Assembly (NCBI RefSeq): GCF_021869535.1
Contig: NW_026262593.1
Location: forward strand, 71,698,322 to 71,762,321
Length of the DNA stretch: 64,000 nt
Direction: 5' to 3'
Source: Mytilus californianus
Taxonomy: Eukaryota > Mollusca > Bivalvia > Mytilida > Mytilidae
Part shown: in pieces, positions 12,801 to 25,485 of the stretch
How positions within the stretch are numbered: position 1 is the first letter of the stretch
Layout of the letters: the number at the start of each line of letters is the position of its first letter
Program-made: the position numbers and the translations under genes
Notes under the pieces: generated by a model
What the model was told of the DNA's origin: nothing
The model's database searches: none
The model's input: the letters and a program-made list of their open reading frames with translations, nothing else

Positions 12801-13436
12801 TGTTTCTGGTTTGGTTGCTGGATAGGACGTTTAGAATCTGTTTTGTTTTCAATCTATTGCCTGGATTTGACATCTTTATTTTTGAAAAATAAGGATACTG
12901 AACTATGTCGTGAAAGTCAGGACAGAGAGTCATGTTGATTAATATTAAGTGGTACTTGGTGAAACAAAATACATAAAAAGATCATTTCAGTTCGAATTGC
13001 ATATACTTTCAATTTAGAGAAGACCATCAGGTTACTTGAATAAATCAGATCTGAAGTGTTAAAATTATTTAAGATCTACTGCAAAATCTTCAATCACAAT
13101 CTTTATAATTGTAGTTATATCAAAACTTTTGATTTTTCTACGTCCTACAATAGTACTATAGCTAATACTTTCGAAGTCTTTTATTCGTAGGTATCAATTT
13201 TTGTTTATCTTGAACAATTAAACAATGTTAACACTTCAGATCAAAATTTGAACAACACAGCCGGGTATCTTTTGCTATTTTTAGGGAAATTCAAATTTTA
13301 CATCGAATAATGGATATTCAAGGAAGGCAAAGAAACGGGGGCAGCTTGGGATGGTTGATACTTCTTTAATGTTTTTTTTATATAATTAAAAAGAAAAGAA
13401 TGCATGAATTGTTGAAGTATATTTTGTTCTCTCACT
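9801..13436. other. Long stretch without a recognised gene
   Basis: AT-rich and apparently non-coding. The only clear feature is a 20-base C homopolymer at 10126-10145. Frames of 61-82 codons at 10476-10740 and 12685-12933 show no recognisable motif. Confidence 0.45.
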
Positions 13437-14165
13437 GATAAATTCAAAATTTAGTGACTATGTTGGACGCATCTATCCTATCGAACTAAGGATAAAGGAT
13501 ACAACAGATACAGTTAAGTCTGCCTCATATCTTGATTAACATCTAGAAATTGACAATGAAGTTCGGTTGAAAACAAAACTTTTCGACAAAAGAGATGATT
13601 TCAGCTTCCCAATTGTGAACTGTCCATTTCTATGTAGCAACATTCCAGCAGCGCCTGCATATAGAATATATATCTCCCAATTGATACGATATTCCCGGGC
13701 TTGTATTTTCTATCATGATTTCCTTGATAGGTGTTGCTGCTCACAAGGAAGCTATTAAACCAAGAGTTCCAAATGGTGAAGTTGAAATCATTTCTTTGTA
13801 AATTTTACGGACGCCATCACGAGTTGGTTGACCGTTATGGAATATCCGTTTCACAGATGATAGCGGATATGTTCCTTATGTCGTAACTACAATCCCGTTC
13901 CGTTTTCACGAATGTGACCTACCGAATTAGACTTATTACCGGGTTTGTACTAACATGAGCAACTCGACGGGTGCCACATGTGGAGCATGATCTGCCTACC
14001 TTTCCGGAGGACCTGAGATCACCCCCTGTTTTTGGTGGGGTTTGTGTTGCTTAGTCTTTATTTTTCTATGTTGTGTTTTGTGTACAATTGTTTATCTGTT
14101 TGTCTCTTTCTTTTTTATCCATGGCGTTGTCAGTTTATTTTCGATTTATGAGTTTTGTAACATTA
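13437..14165 (+). pseudogene. Penelope-like RT C-terminal fragment plus 3' tail
   Basis: Plus-strand codons give GRIYPIELRIKDTTDT, a stop, then LFDKRDDFSFPIVNCPFL and IYISQLIRYSRAC, the conserved C-terminal block of the RT family seen at 17336-18811. A frame-shifted GRHHELVDRYG segment follows at about 13805-13835. The tail at 13940-14160 contains 'caactcgacgggtgcc' and 'ccatggcgttgtcag'; its reverse complement occurs alone at 39985-40240. The N-terminal RT half is missing, typical of a 5'-truncated retroelement copy. Confidence 0.75.
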
Positions 14166-14829
14166 TTAATGTGCAGCTATTTTTCCACTTTTAATGGTTT
14201 AATGAAATCTTGAAGACCAGTCTTATAAGAGCTTAATATGAATGAAATAAGATAGAGCCCTAGGGTATAGCAAATACCTGACATAAATCACCATTCTCCC
14301 TTTATACTGTAGTTTATAAATTTTTATCAATAAATTGACATTAAAAATAATATTTAAGAACATGATATCTTTTGAATTAGATAAGACAAAGATAACACTA
14401 TAGTAATTCGTGAGAAAACATCACACTAGGAAAAGCCAAAATAAACATTTTCAATTGACTTTGATATTCATTAAAATACATCAAAAACAAACAGTCGCAA
14501 TAAGATTAGAATACAATCAAATCTTCACGACTGTTTTATATCAATGAAATGTGTCTTACAGTTAGGCTAGGCATAGATACAAATTTATCCAAAAGATTTC
14601 CCTGAAACGAAGAACTTTTGATCCATGAATGATCAAACGTTTCACGTTGATATTCCAAATCGACAAATGAAATCAAGGGGTCCATGGTGTTTTACGGTCA
14701 TTCGAGATCTTTCAATATTGATGTTTTGGATTGAGTAGCTTTTCGCCTATATAAATGTCCTTTCGCCCTTCCCTGTATTCAACAAAATACAAATGTAGCC
14801 TCTTTGTACAATGTAATTCTGTCTAGCTA

Positions 14830-15060
14830 GGGTCTTATTGTTGAGATTGCCTTCATAGTTAAAGGTAATAGGTTCGATTCCCTACCTCCGTCCAACCAAA
14901 GATTAAAAAAAAAGGAATTTACCGTTTCTCAGCTAAACACGCGGTATTTAGGTGTAAGAGTAAAGACTGGTCGACTCGAAATGACGTGTCCGAGTAAGGT
15001 AATTTGCCTTCCTAGGGACTGCAAATATATTGAAAAGTAAAAAACCGGGTCAGCTTGGAG
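14830..15060 (+). repeat. tRNA-derived SINE, MetaSINE-like (copy 2)
   Basis: A B-box-like GGTTCGATTCC is at 14871-14881, followed by 'cagctaaacacgcggtattt', 'agtaaagactggtcg' and 'gtgtccgagtaagg', the same order as the copy at 3930-4180. It is old and diverged. Confidence 0.7.
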
Positions 15061-15371
15061 AGAAGTAAAAAAAAGGTTGATATTGATACCATATTATCAT
15101 GCCCCAATGTGCCGGTGAAAATTGTCACTAGATCTTATACACCTATCCATTATAAACATCATTTTATACTACTTCTGTCGTGAATGGACACTTGATATTC
15201 AAATGACTAGCTTTTTTTTTTGTCCTCTACTCGGTCTGCGTCCAACTAATATACAGCTTCAAACAATTTCAATTTCATTTTATTCTTGTACTCAAATAAA
15301 ACAATTTAAGATACACATGTAGATGTGATAAATTTTGTACAATTGTTTCTATGCAAACACTTTCTTCGTAG

Positions 15372-15628
15372 ATAGTCAAAACCAGTTACTCAAGAGATTG
15401 GCAAGATAATAAATCCCTAAAAGAATGCATGATGTATATGCTGAAGAAAGAAATTATGTGTGATGCGATTTTTCGAGTTGGGGCAGAACAAAGTATTGTT
15501 AAAGTGCATAAGTACATGTTGGCTAGTCGGAGTCCAGTGTTCTATACTATGTTTGAAGGTGCATGTCCGGAAAAGGGAGAAGTCATTGTACCAGATGTAA
15601 ATTTGGGTACATTTAAAGTCTTGCTAAA
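15372..15628 (+). pseudogene. Paralog B exon 1 (BTB domain)
   Basis: Open from the AG acceptor at 15370-15371 to the GTAAGA donor at 15629. It aligns residue for residue with the other exon 1 copies (DWQDNKSLKEC...). The first codon is ATA; the next in-frame ATG (15429) would delete 19 residues before the BTB core. Confidence 0.8.
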
Positions 15629-16696
15629 GTAAGATTTACCTTGTGTTTAGATGACGATAAAAAATATGATCGAAGCGGATTATTTGTTATTACGCATACT
15701 TAATTAATTTTCTTGCAAAATAATATTTTAATTTTAGAATATTCCTTTCTCATTTTTATACTATCTATAGTACGTATCTTTCGAAAAAAAATTATTTCTT
15801 ATTTTCCTAACTCATGCAAAAAAAAAAAATTCTTTGTTTATCTATTTGTGATTTAATATGAATAAAAGGAGATGTGAGATATTCATAATTGAGAAGGACA
15901 AAACGAAAGACATCTAGGTCTTAAGCAAAAGACAAGCGTCCTTACAATATGCCAAGCTCTAAATTTACCCAACTGTAAAATACACAAATAGTGACGCCAT
16001 TCCTGGGTCTCGACAGGCACCTAAACATGTGTCAGAGCTGTTTTAAGGTCAAAGTATCACCTTTATTTTCACCCATATCAGTACACAGGTAAACTTATTT
16101 AGATCTGAACCGTCTTTATGATCTGAATAGCTCTTAAAAGACTGAACGATATCTTTTTAAAATAATTTCAGTCAATTTTCATACTTATAATCTATGATTC
16201 ATTCATTATTTCAGACAACTCGCTTGCAGTCAGTAAGCTCTGTTCAGTCTATGTTCAGACTGTTCAGACTGTTCAGTACTTGTTATTTACCTGTACACAT
16301 CAATATCATACTTACCTGTCTAAAATACTACTGTGCAGTACCAAATTTGCTGCAAACAAATACTCGAACCAGTAACACCGCAGTGGATAAATCTGAAAAT
16401 TGCAACGACTAAAAACACTAACCTCAATTATACATATATTAATGTAGACTTTAGATAATTGATATGCTTATATAAAAAAAGAATTAATCTCTTTTACCAG
16501 GTATATTTATTCAGATGTACTGGATCTTTCTCTTGACAATATTCAAGAAGTACTTTACGTTGCAGAAAAATACATGCTATCAGCAATGCAAAATGAATGT
16601 GCAGTTCTGCTTTCATCATCAGTTGAAACATCAAATGCCTCAATTGTAATTGACATTGCGTCTAAATTTCACCTTGAGGACCTCAGAAACAAGAAT

Positions 16697-18811
16697 AAAA
16701 TTGAGAATGGAAATGGGGAATGTGTCAAAGAGACAACAACCCGACCATAGAACAGACAACAGCAGAAGGTCACCAACAGGTCTTCAATGCAGCGAGAAAT
16801 TCCCGCACCCGGAGGCGTCCTTCAGCTGGCCCCTAAACAAATATATATACTAGTTAAGTGATAATGAACGCCATACTAAACTCCAAATTGTACACAAGAA
16901 ACTAAAATTAAAAATAATACAAGACTGACAAAGGCTAGAGGCTCCTGACTTGGGACAGGCGCAAAAATGCGGCGGGGTTAAACATGTTTATGAGATCTCA
17001 ACCCTCCCCCTATACCTCTAGCCAATGTAGAAAAGTAAACGCATAACAATACGCACATTAAAATTCAGTTCAAGAGAAGTCCGAGTCCGATGTCAGAAGA
17101 TGTAACCAAAGAAAATAAACAAAATGACAATAATACATAAATAACAACAGACTACTAGCAGTTAACTGACATGCCAGCTCCAGACTTCAATTAAACTGAT
17201 TGAAAGATTATGTCTTCATCATATGAATATCAGGCACAATCCTTCCCGTTAGGGGTTTAGTATCATACCATCATAACATATATGAGAAGAACATAACCCG
17301 TGTCATGCCAACAACTGGTTTTTAAATAAATGTGTTTAGTGCCGATGCAAAGACCCTATAAGTGAATCAATATTAACGCCAAAATATGCAATCTTTAATG
17401 ACCTGACAACAGTATCGTAACTATATCCCTTCTTAATAAGTCTATTTAAAGGTTTTGTTAGCTTCAGAGGTGAATACTGACATTTTTGTGCTTTATAAAG
17501 AATATTTCCATAAAAAATTGGATGTGAAATACCTGAACGTATAAGAAGTCTGCATGTTGAGCTATATTTACGAATGATGTCCTTATACCGATGATAAAAT
17601 TTAGTAAATGTTTTGACTAGTTTGTGATATCGAAAACCCTGGTGTAATAATTTTTCAGTAATACATAAATTTTCCTCGTTAAAATCTAAAACATTGTTAC
17701 ATACACGAGCGAATCGTACAAGTTGAGATATATAAACACCGTAAGGTGGTGACAAGGGAACGTCACCATCTAAAAATGGATAATTAACGATAGGAAATGA
17801 AAAATCATCTCTTTTATCATATATTTTAGTATTAAGCTTTCCGTTAATGATATAGATATCAAGATCGAGGAAAGGGCAGTGGTCATTGTTAGTATTAGCT
17901 TTATTTAAAGTAAGTTCAACAGGATAAATTTCTTTAGTATACATACTGAAGTCGTCATTATTGAGAGCCAAAATATCATCCAAATATCTAAAAGTATTAT
18001 TAAATTTGTGTATCAGATGTTGTTTCGATGGGTCTTTGCTGATTTTTGTCATAAATTGTAACTCATAGCAATACAAAAAAAAAGGTCCGCAATAAGTGGT
18101 GCACAGTTAGTCCCCATTGGAATTCCGATAACCTGACGATATACGGAATCTCCAAAGCGAACAAAAATGTTATCTAGTAAAAATTCAAGGGCATATATAG
18201 TATCAAAGCATGTCCAATTGACATAGTTTTTTTGTTTATTGCTACTAAAAAATGACCTAAAAGAGTTTGAACATATATATTCACATTCTGACTTTTTAAT
18301 TGCCCATTTAATTAGGTGTGTGAATTTTTTCTTAATGAGAATGTGAGGCAATGTGGTATATAGAGTAGAAAAATCAAAACTTTGAACAGATTCAAAATCA
18401 CCAATATATGCATGCATTTATCAAGTACTTCCAACGAGTTCTTGACACTCCAAAAGTAATTAATTCCACTATTTTCGAAGGCCTTATTTGAACAATTTAT
18501 TATCAGGTTTTTGATTGTCCCAAGTGTACTGGTAAGAAGAATAGACAATTTAGTAGTGGAACAATGGCTTGAAGACGAAATGAATCTATATTTGTAAGGT
18601 GTTTTGTGTAGCTTCGGAAGCCAATAAATAGTTGGGACTTTCATTGTATTTGGTTCTGCTTGTAAAGCGGTAGCTAAAAGTTTATGTTTGTAACAGATGT
18701 CGTTTTCTGAAAATGGAGTCAGTTGGAATGTTGGTGAATTGGTGATTTCTTTTTTCAGAACCTCAATGTAAAATTTACGTCAAACAATAATAATATTATT
18801 AGCAGCTTTAT
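16697..18811 (-). mobile_element. 5'-truncated Penelope-like retroelement inside exon 2 of paralog B
   Basis: The insertion separates two exon-2 halves that remain in the same reading frame. Its 3' end, on the 16697 side, begins AAAATTGAGAATGG on the plus strand and is shared with the solo fragment at 35140-35369. A long 3' untranslated region (16697-17335) precedes the RT on the minus strand. The 5' side stops inside the RT coding region, and the junction around 18805-18822 is blurred because element and host share 'tcatattcag'. Loss of the 5' end at a microhomology fits target-primed reverse transcription with 5' truncation. No clear target duplication could be assigned. Confidence 0.8.
17336..18811 (-). 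pseudogene. Penelope-like reverse transcriptase, frameshifted
   Basis: The minus strand reads, in order: DKAANNIII, a TGA (18782-18780), YWLPKLHKTPYK, a frame change near 18410, motif A FDFSTLYTTLPH, then NIFVRFGDSVYRQVIG. Motif B GIPMGTNCAPLIADLFF follows, then a frame change near 18080 beside an A-run, motif C RYLDDILAL with both catalytic aspartates, and the C-terminal block KRDDFSFPIVNYPFL/YGVYISQLVRFARVC. The last frame (17336-18076) has 246 codons. Motif order fits a reverse transcriptase; assignment to Penelope-like elements is from the overall block pattern, and no GIY-YIG domain is visible. One stop and two frameshifts make it dead, but it is the best-preserved RT here. Confidence 0.8.
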
Positions 18812-19642
18812 CATATTCAGTACAATGCAGCAGAATTTCTAAAAGCGCCAAATGCTATTAAGATGTCAAAAGAATGCATGGAATCTATCCTTCAATTAGA
18901 TTCGGCAAATTGTTCCGAAACAGATATTTGCCAATTTCTTATAAAGTGGGCAGGTAGTCAATGTGAGGCAGAGAAGATCACACCGTCAGGTGAAAACATG
19001 CGAAAAATAACTGGTTCCCTGTTGTATCTTGTCAGGTTTCCTCTTATTGACAAAATATATTTTGCAAACGAGATTATTCATTCTGGGTTCCTGACTTTGG
19101 AAGAGGTAGTTAGTGTATTTTCTTCCCATTATGGTCAGAAAAATGAATTTTTCGCAGAGTCAGTCCGCAAAGTATGTTACCAGAAAAGTTACAGGGTTTT
19201 GAGGCATAGTTATTTATCAAATTCATGGATGTTATACAGGAATAAGGAGAATGATGCTTTGCAGATAACAGTCAATAAGAACATCGAGCTTAAGTCTGTT
19301 ATCTTATATGGTGCAGTTGGCAATGTATCTTGCAATGACAGAGAAATTATTGTAAAAATTTTAAATGATAATGGAAATGAAATATGTAACCAAACATATG
19401 AGAGTTGCACTCATGTGTGTGATGTGCAGACTGTTGTTTTGTCAGAGCCTATTCCATTGAATTCAAATGAATGTTTCACCATTATGGTAAACAGTGTGAA
19501 GTTTGTAGCATACTATGGGAACAAATGCAAGCCAGAATGCAGAATAGATGATGTAACTGTATCTTATCAGAAGTCCCAACATTGAAACACTTCTACAAGT
19601 ACAGAACTAGGTCAAATTGCAGGAATAGAATTCAATGCATAA
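18812..19642 (+). pseudogene. Paralog B exon 2, second half (BACK end and PHR)
   Basis: Starts at HIQYNAAEFL and contains the BACK segment (ETDICQFLIKWAGSQC), the linker VRFPLIDKIYFANEI, and the PHR domain from about 19160. The frame is open up to a TGA at 19583, where relatives have Cys. Codons then continue in frame to GQIAGIEFNA and TAA at 19640-19642. Confidence 0.85.
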
Positions 19643-20124
19643 CATTAATATTTTTAACTTAAGTCTCAATGTAGGTATTGGCAGTCTATGTCTTACATTT
19701 AATTAATGGCTCGATATAGGCTTTACAACAATAAACCTAACAAGTCGCGTTTGTTTTTTAATTATTTAGTTTTTAGAATCATTTCAGAATGATGTATGTA
19801 AAACAAGGACTTACATTTGTGGCTGTTTAAGAAGACAGATGTTTTTTTTGTTTGTTATTTAGACAATAATTATCAATAACAACCAGAAAGGGAATTGGTG
19901 CTTCTCAGATGATGGAAGTCTGACAGCACACATAGAAAACTAAAAAATGAGCAACAGGAACCTCACCAGAAATCGGGATTGATATCTGGTGCGCCGGAAG
20001 AGCAAGCATATCGTGCGCCAAATGGGGCTTCCTCCGTGTTTCTTTATAGTAGGCAGGGGGGAATAGCAGAAAAGACTGGACAAAAACATGTTAATTAGAT
20101 ACTTATTGAGTGGCAAACAACTCA

Positions 20125-20315
20125 TGCACGAATATGCCTACCTTCAAGGAGAATCTTAGAACCCTTATTTGCCGGTTGGGTTAGTGTTGCTTTGTCGTCA
20201 GTTTTCTGTGAGGGTGATGTGTGAACTTGTTTGTCTTTGTGTGTGTTTTTTTTGTCAGTGTTTCTCAACCTATGGGTTTTGGATTGTCCTTTGGTTACGT
20301 CCTCCTTTTTTGCAG
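20125..20315 (+). repeat. RT-element 3' tail relative
   Basis: Similar in order to the tail at 14025-14160: 'ggttgggttagtgttgcttt', 'gtttgtctttgtgtg', then 'ttttggattgtcctttgg'. Probably a diverged solo tail. Confidence 0.4.
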
Positions 20316-20454
20316 ATCACCTGTTGTTATAAGTATCTGTAAATGTTAGGGGTTTATATGATCGATATATGATATACAGGTTCTTTAAACCATTTCAATA
20401 TTCAAATGCAATACTGAAAAATGAGAAATATACTCATCATAGATACATGGATTG

Positions 20455-20580
20455 AAATTTTGTACGCCAGAAGCGCGTTTCGTTTATCAGTGACGCTCGA
20501 ATCAAAAAGTTAAAAAGGCGAAATAAAGAACGAATTTGAAGAGCATTGATGATCCGAAATTCAGATAAGACTTTAATGAA
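20455..20580 (+). repeat. Dispersed repeat, second copy of the 9655 family
   Basis: Matches 9655-9800 in 'ttttgtacgccagaagcgcg', 'agtgacgctcg' and 'gaagagcattgatgat'. Confidence 0.6.
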
Positions 20581-23500
20581 CTAGTATAAGGTACATGTTA
20601 AAGGGGCATTAGCGACGAGATATAATAAAATAATAAAACATGATATTTTTTTTATTTGTTCAATCACTGATGCAAGTGAAATAAGGGATTGATAATTCGC
20701 TTTTAGCAGCTGGTTTTGGTTTCATTTTGTAACATCGCCGATGAATTATTCGCTTGCAATTAAACCCTTCGTTTGAGATGGTTACTCATGTACTAGGCGT
20801 GTTCAGCTATTAAAAGAAAACGAATGCCAACATTGAAAGTGAATCAAGGGTAAATCATTTGGTTGACTGATTCGATTGACAAATTCGCATTCTTATAGAG
20901 GAAAAAAAACAAAAACAATGATTAATATTTTTTTAACCTATAACATGAATTCAAACAGACGTAGAACATGCAATTCTATATTTATGTTTATATTGGTTTA
21001 TATGATCGTCGTCAGTCTTCGGAGGCGACGTCGGTAATTAGATGGCGTTTATATTAAAATGCACACGAAATGCTGATACACATTAACGACTCCGTGCATC
21101 GTAAATTGTGTATTTTAGACTTTTTACAATTTGGATATATGTATTATATCAATCAAATATGAAAATTTGAGTTAAATCGGTGAACCTGATTTTGACAGCT
21201 AATATGCCATTAACGGATGAGATCCAGAAGGTATTTGATTTTTACCAGCGGGTTTTGCTTGGTCTTTTAACTTGTCATCAATCTTTGCGACAAACAGATG
21301 TGACATATTTGCATTACACATTTTTATGTAACCAAATCAAATTTGTTGGAAATCGTATGCTTTTTAGCTCAACATGGCCGACATGACAAAAAAATAGAAA
21401 ATGGGAGATCAAGTGAAAGTTTTGTCTATTATCTAATGATAGAGATAATCTGACATTGGCTGAAATGTTTAGAATTGTGAGATCGACCTACTTTATATGT
21501 TCGTCAACACTATCAAACGACGAAATATTGCCCTTTAATGATGAATTTTACCGTGATTGCAGTTTTGCCTTTTATCATGAAAATTATGATTAATACAGAA
21601 AAACATTTAAAATCAAAACTGATCAGTAAGACAAAATCTACAAATAAGTTAACACAGCCAATAACGTAGGAATTATTTCACTTTAATGAAAATTGTTACC
21701 ATCTTTTTGCATTATCACTTTATATTTAAAAAACTAAGACGGATAGAAAGATAGTGGAAATAGCAATATTGATCAGGAAGAAAAGTTGAACAAATCGTCA
21801 GTCGACCTTTTGTTGGAGTTATTGTTCTTTAATGAGGATTTTAACATATTTTCTATGATTTTGTTATTATCTTGAAAACTATATTAAAGAGATAGACACT
21901 TTTAATAACAAAAATAATCAGCAAGATAAAATCTAAAATTTGTACAGAAATCGTTAGTAGACTCTTCATAGAATTGACTGCCTTTGAATGACAATTTAGT
22001 TTTCCTTTTTTTGTGTTTAAGGTAAAAACTAAAGAAAGAGGGAAACCGTAGAGAAAAAAATGATCAGCAAAACAAGAACAACAAAAAAGGGATGCTTGTC
22101 ATGAACTCTATTCTAGTCTACAATGATGGAGAGTGTCCATTGTTGAAGATGCACATAAACCTAGGAGAGTGGTACATGCTGTTTAGAGCCTCTAATTTAA
22201 AGACGATTCACGAAAAATCCCAAAAAGTAATTTTATCGTCGGAACGCTGTTGAGGGTTTATTCAGGGCCATAGTTTATAGGTCCAAATCGAATCGTTTAT
22301 GATAAATGCTCGGAAAAGTCATATCAATGCAATTTTATCACTATATTAATGGTGAAAGACAAAAATTCTTAAACAATGAATCAATCAATATAGGATTGTG
22401 AACCCGTAATAATTTGAAATTGAATATTGATCATGCACATATCATGACTAAACAAAATTAAAAAAAACCCACCAATTTCAATAATTTTGACGATAAAAAA
22501 ATATAATGGTTTCAAACTATTATTTTATACAGCATTGAAAATATACTAGTATTCGTTTTATTATCAAACAAAAACAAATACAACAATAGATTCCCTGTAA
22601 AGTGTGAATAATTTCGAAAAATCAAATATCATCCGTGCTTTATCTAATAAATGTACACTTGTTAGAAAAAAAAATTCCCTTTGACATTTAGCTGAAACAC
22701 TTAACTTAGATATAGATACCTTGACAAAAATGTATTTGTGCAGAGTAAAACATCATTTGTATACAGCCTGACACGCCTCGGTAGTCTTGTAGAAGTGTAC
22801 TTACCTTTCATGTGGTAAGTCGAAGACTTTAGTACTAACTTAGATAATTTATGAATATGATTTCATTGCTTTATTTCGAAGAATAATACAACCATTGTTC
22901 CCTTATTAGTCTTTGTTAAATTGCATTTTTTTTTAAAGTGCAGTTTTATAATGTCCAGTAATACCGTAGATATTAGCACAGCATTTTATTACATATAAGA
23001 AAATAGCCATCACCGGAAAAAACTAAGCTACTTTTCACTCTTTCCCTCCTGTAAACAAGCTTAGTAACAAGGTAACTTCAGGTTTCTAAACTACTTTTTT
23101 TTGTTACACCAAATAGCAAAAGAATGGTGCTCAAAACGCCCAAGATATATGTTTATTGCTCAGAAAAACAGTTCTTCAATAATACAACTGTCATATTCAA
23201 AGGGCTTTTTTTTTCGACGTAATTAACATGAAATCAGATGTGATGTACTATGTTTTGGTAGAATTACACTTCATTGGAAACAACTACATTTATATTGACT
23301 TTTCTGATGTAACGAGGAAAGTCGTAATGATTGAATTTAACGTGAATAGTAACATGAGTAAGTTGACTTCTCAGAAGATTTCTCTTTTCAGCAATAGAAC
23401 GACATAAAAAGGTAATAGTTTATCAAAATCGGAAAAGCTTTTTCAACTTCCTGTACGATAAGATCTTTTCACGGCGTAATCTAAAAACACTTTAAATAAA

Positions 23501-23639
23501 ATGTAGGAGCATTAATCATTTCGGGTTTCATAAAATCGTGTATTTATGTTATATATTCTCGGTTTCGATAATTGCACATTTCTGTAACATTATTTAATAT
23601 GGTGTAGGAATTTCTCATCGTTTAGCGTTAGGAATACGT
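20581..23639. other. Intergenic, nothing recognised
   Basis: AT-rich. The frame at 21180-21386 has no recognisable motif. No repeat structure was identified by eye. Confidence 0.45.
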
Positions 23640-24350
23640 CAGCAGTAAAGAATTCGGAACATTTTGGTAGTAGACATTTAGAGTGTCCCGTCATTTCGCA
23701 TTTATACCATTTCAGCAATAAACACTCAGAGTGTTGATTTGTATTAAGTATGTTTTAGTATTGAACACTCACAGTGACCACATCATTTTTCATTTAGATC
23801 CCTTCACCAATGAACACTCACGGTGTCCATTATTTAGCTTTTAGAACACTTCAGCACTGAATACTAACATTGTCATATCATAAAGCATTGATAATACTTC
23901 GGGAACATACATTCAGAGTGCTCCGTCATTTAGTATTTATAATACGTTAGCAGTTAACACTAAGAGTTTCCTATCATGTAGCGTTTAGAACACTTCAATA
24001 GTGAAAAGTCAGAGTTAACTTTCCTTCATCATTTAATTATTTCTGCAATGAACACTCAAAGTGGCCCATCATTTAGTATTTAGAATACTTCAGCAGTGAA
24101 CACTCAGAGTGGCCTATCATCTAGCATTAAAACACTTCATCAGTGACTCTCATAATGCTCAATCATTTAGCATTTAGCTTTTTAATCACATCAAGCAATT
24201 AACAATGGGAGTGCCACAACATTCAAAATTTACCACATTTTAGAAATGAACACTCAGAGTGGCAAATCAGTAAGCATTTATAACATTTCAGGTGTAAACA
24301 CTCAGTCTGTTGCACCATTCAGTATTTAGAACACTTCAACAGTGAACGCT
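23640..24350. repeat. Degenerate 48-bp minisatellite
   Basis: About 14 units of the pattern 'gaacactcagagtgg', 'ccatcatttagcatt', 'tagaacacttcagcag'. The unit at 24049-24096 is 48 bp long. Units have diverged and some are longer. Confidence 0.8.
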
Positions 24351-25485
24351 CAGTCTCGCTTGACCGTAATAGGATCTTCTATTGCCTCTAGGTAAATTCT
24401 TATTTTTATACTTTTTGCACAGACGAGACATATCAAAATCAATGTTTTATAACATTTTCTAATTTCTAGAAATTAACAAAACAATCAATATATTTGTTGT
24501 AATCAAATACAGATTTGTGGGAAACCGTATGCTGTTTTATGATGATTTACGAAAAATCGTGACGAAAGCGAAAACAGGAAGAAAGATTTATCTCCCGAAC
24601 ATGCCGAATGTTGATAAAAAACAAAGATGTCCTTATAACATAATTTATTTATAACATAAAATAAAAATAAATCATCTGTTTGATAAACAGCTGTTAATCT
24701 TATCTATACCTCTTTTTTTCTTTCACAACCAAATTTGAAAAAAAAATTTCCTTATAACATGAACTGTGAAGTTTTGATAATAAGAAAAAGAGAAGTCAAG
24801 AGAAAAACATTATAAACATAATAAACATCATGCACATTATAAACATTATAAAACGAAATTATGATTAGGTAACTGTGTAATTGACATAAAGGGAACGGGT
24901 ATCGACTCCTTTATTTCTGTTTCAATTACGAATTAACGGTATTATATGAATATTACACTTTACGTTTCATTTCCGGGTTCTTTTTGCAGTCCACGTCTAA
25001 AAAATGTCGATAGACAACTGCTTGGATTTATAAAAACAAGCATTGAGGATTCAGTGTCAGAGATAAAATGAGGATCAAAACAATTCAATGCAGGTGTATG
25101 AAATAATTGTTCGTAAACGCTACGAAACAAAAGAAAAACTTGACGAGCCTCGCTTTTTCAAATTTTTGTTTTTCATAACAATAAATGTTTTGAACAATGA
25201 ACGAATATCCCCTTGGCATCTGTTGCTTCTTTTGTATTGTATAAAAGAAAAGGAGAAGATACCAAAGTGCTAATCTGGAGCCATCAGTCGAATAAACTCT
25301 AACAACATTCTTGCCGAACGCTAACAAAGAAAATTTAGGCAACAGTCCACACAGAAACTCACGATTGAATGGCAGGAACGAAAATTACATAAAACTGAGG
25401 TAAAGTCATGTGCTCCGGAAGGGTAGGAAGTGTCTGTGCCACTTGACGAGTATTTGTATTATCAATATGCATGCAACTTTTTTAG
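24351..25485. other. Upstream region of paralog C
   Basis: No gene recognised. The overlapping short frames at 25085-25342 on the two strands carry no motif. A T-rich tract ending TTTTTTAG abuts the start codon of paralog C, as expected for a splice acceptor of an upstream exon that I cannot place. Confidence 0.4.

Larger units (their letters stand above)
15372..19642 (+). pseudogene. BTB-BACK-PHR paralog B, disrupted
   Basis: Exon 1 is 15372-15628 and exon 2 begins at 16501 after TTTTACCAG. The family Lys codon is split AA|G across the intron. Exon 1 carries the BTB core (HKYMLASRSPVFYTMFEG). Exon 2 continues to 16696, is broken by a retroelement (16697 to about 18811), then resumes at HIQYNAAEFL and runs through BACK and PHR. 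There are three independent lesions. The start position has ATA where copies C, E and F have ATG, also directly after an AG acceptor. The exon is split by about 2.1 kb of RT element. A TGA at 19583-19585 replaces a conserved Cys codon 19 codons before the original end (19640-19642). The 240-codon frame at 18863-19585 is a remnant rather than a gene. Confidence 0.85.

Noticed and set aside
14860..14935. Possible functional tRNA gene (B-box at 14871)
   Set aside because: No full cloverleaf could be folded by eye, and the sequence continues into the SINE central domain shared with 3930-4180.
23640..24350. CRISPR-like array of short repeats
   Set aside because: Units are contiguous and degenerate with no unique spacers, and the genome is clearly metazoan.
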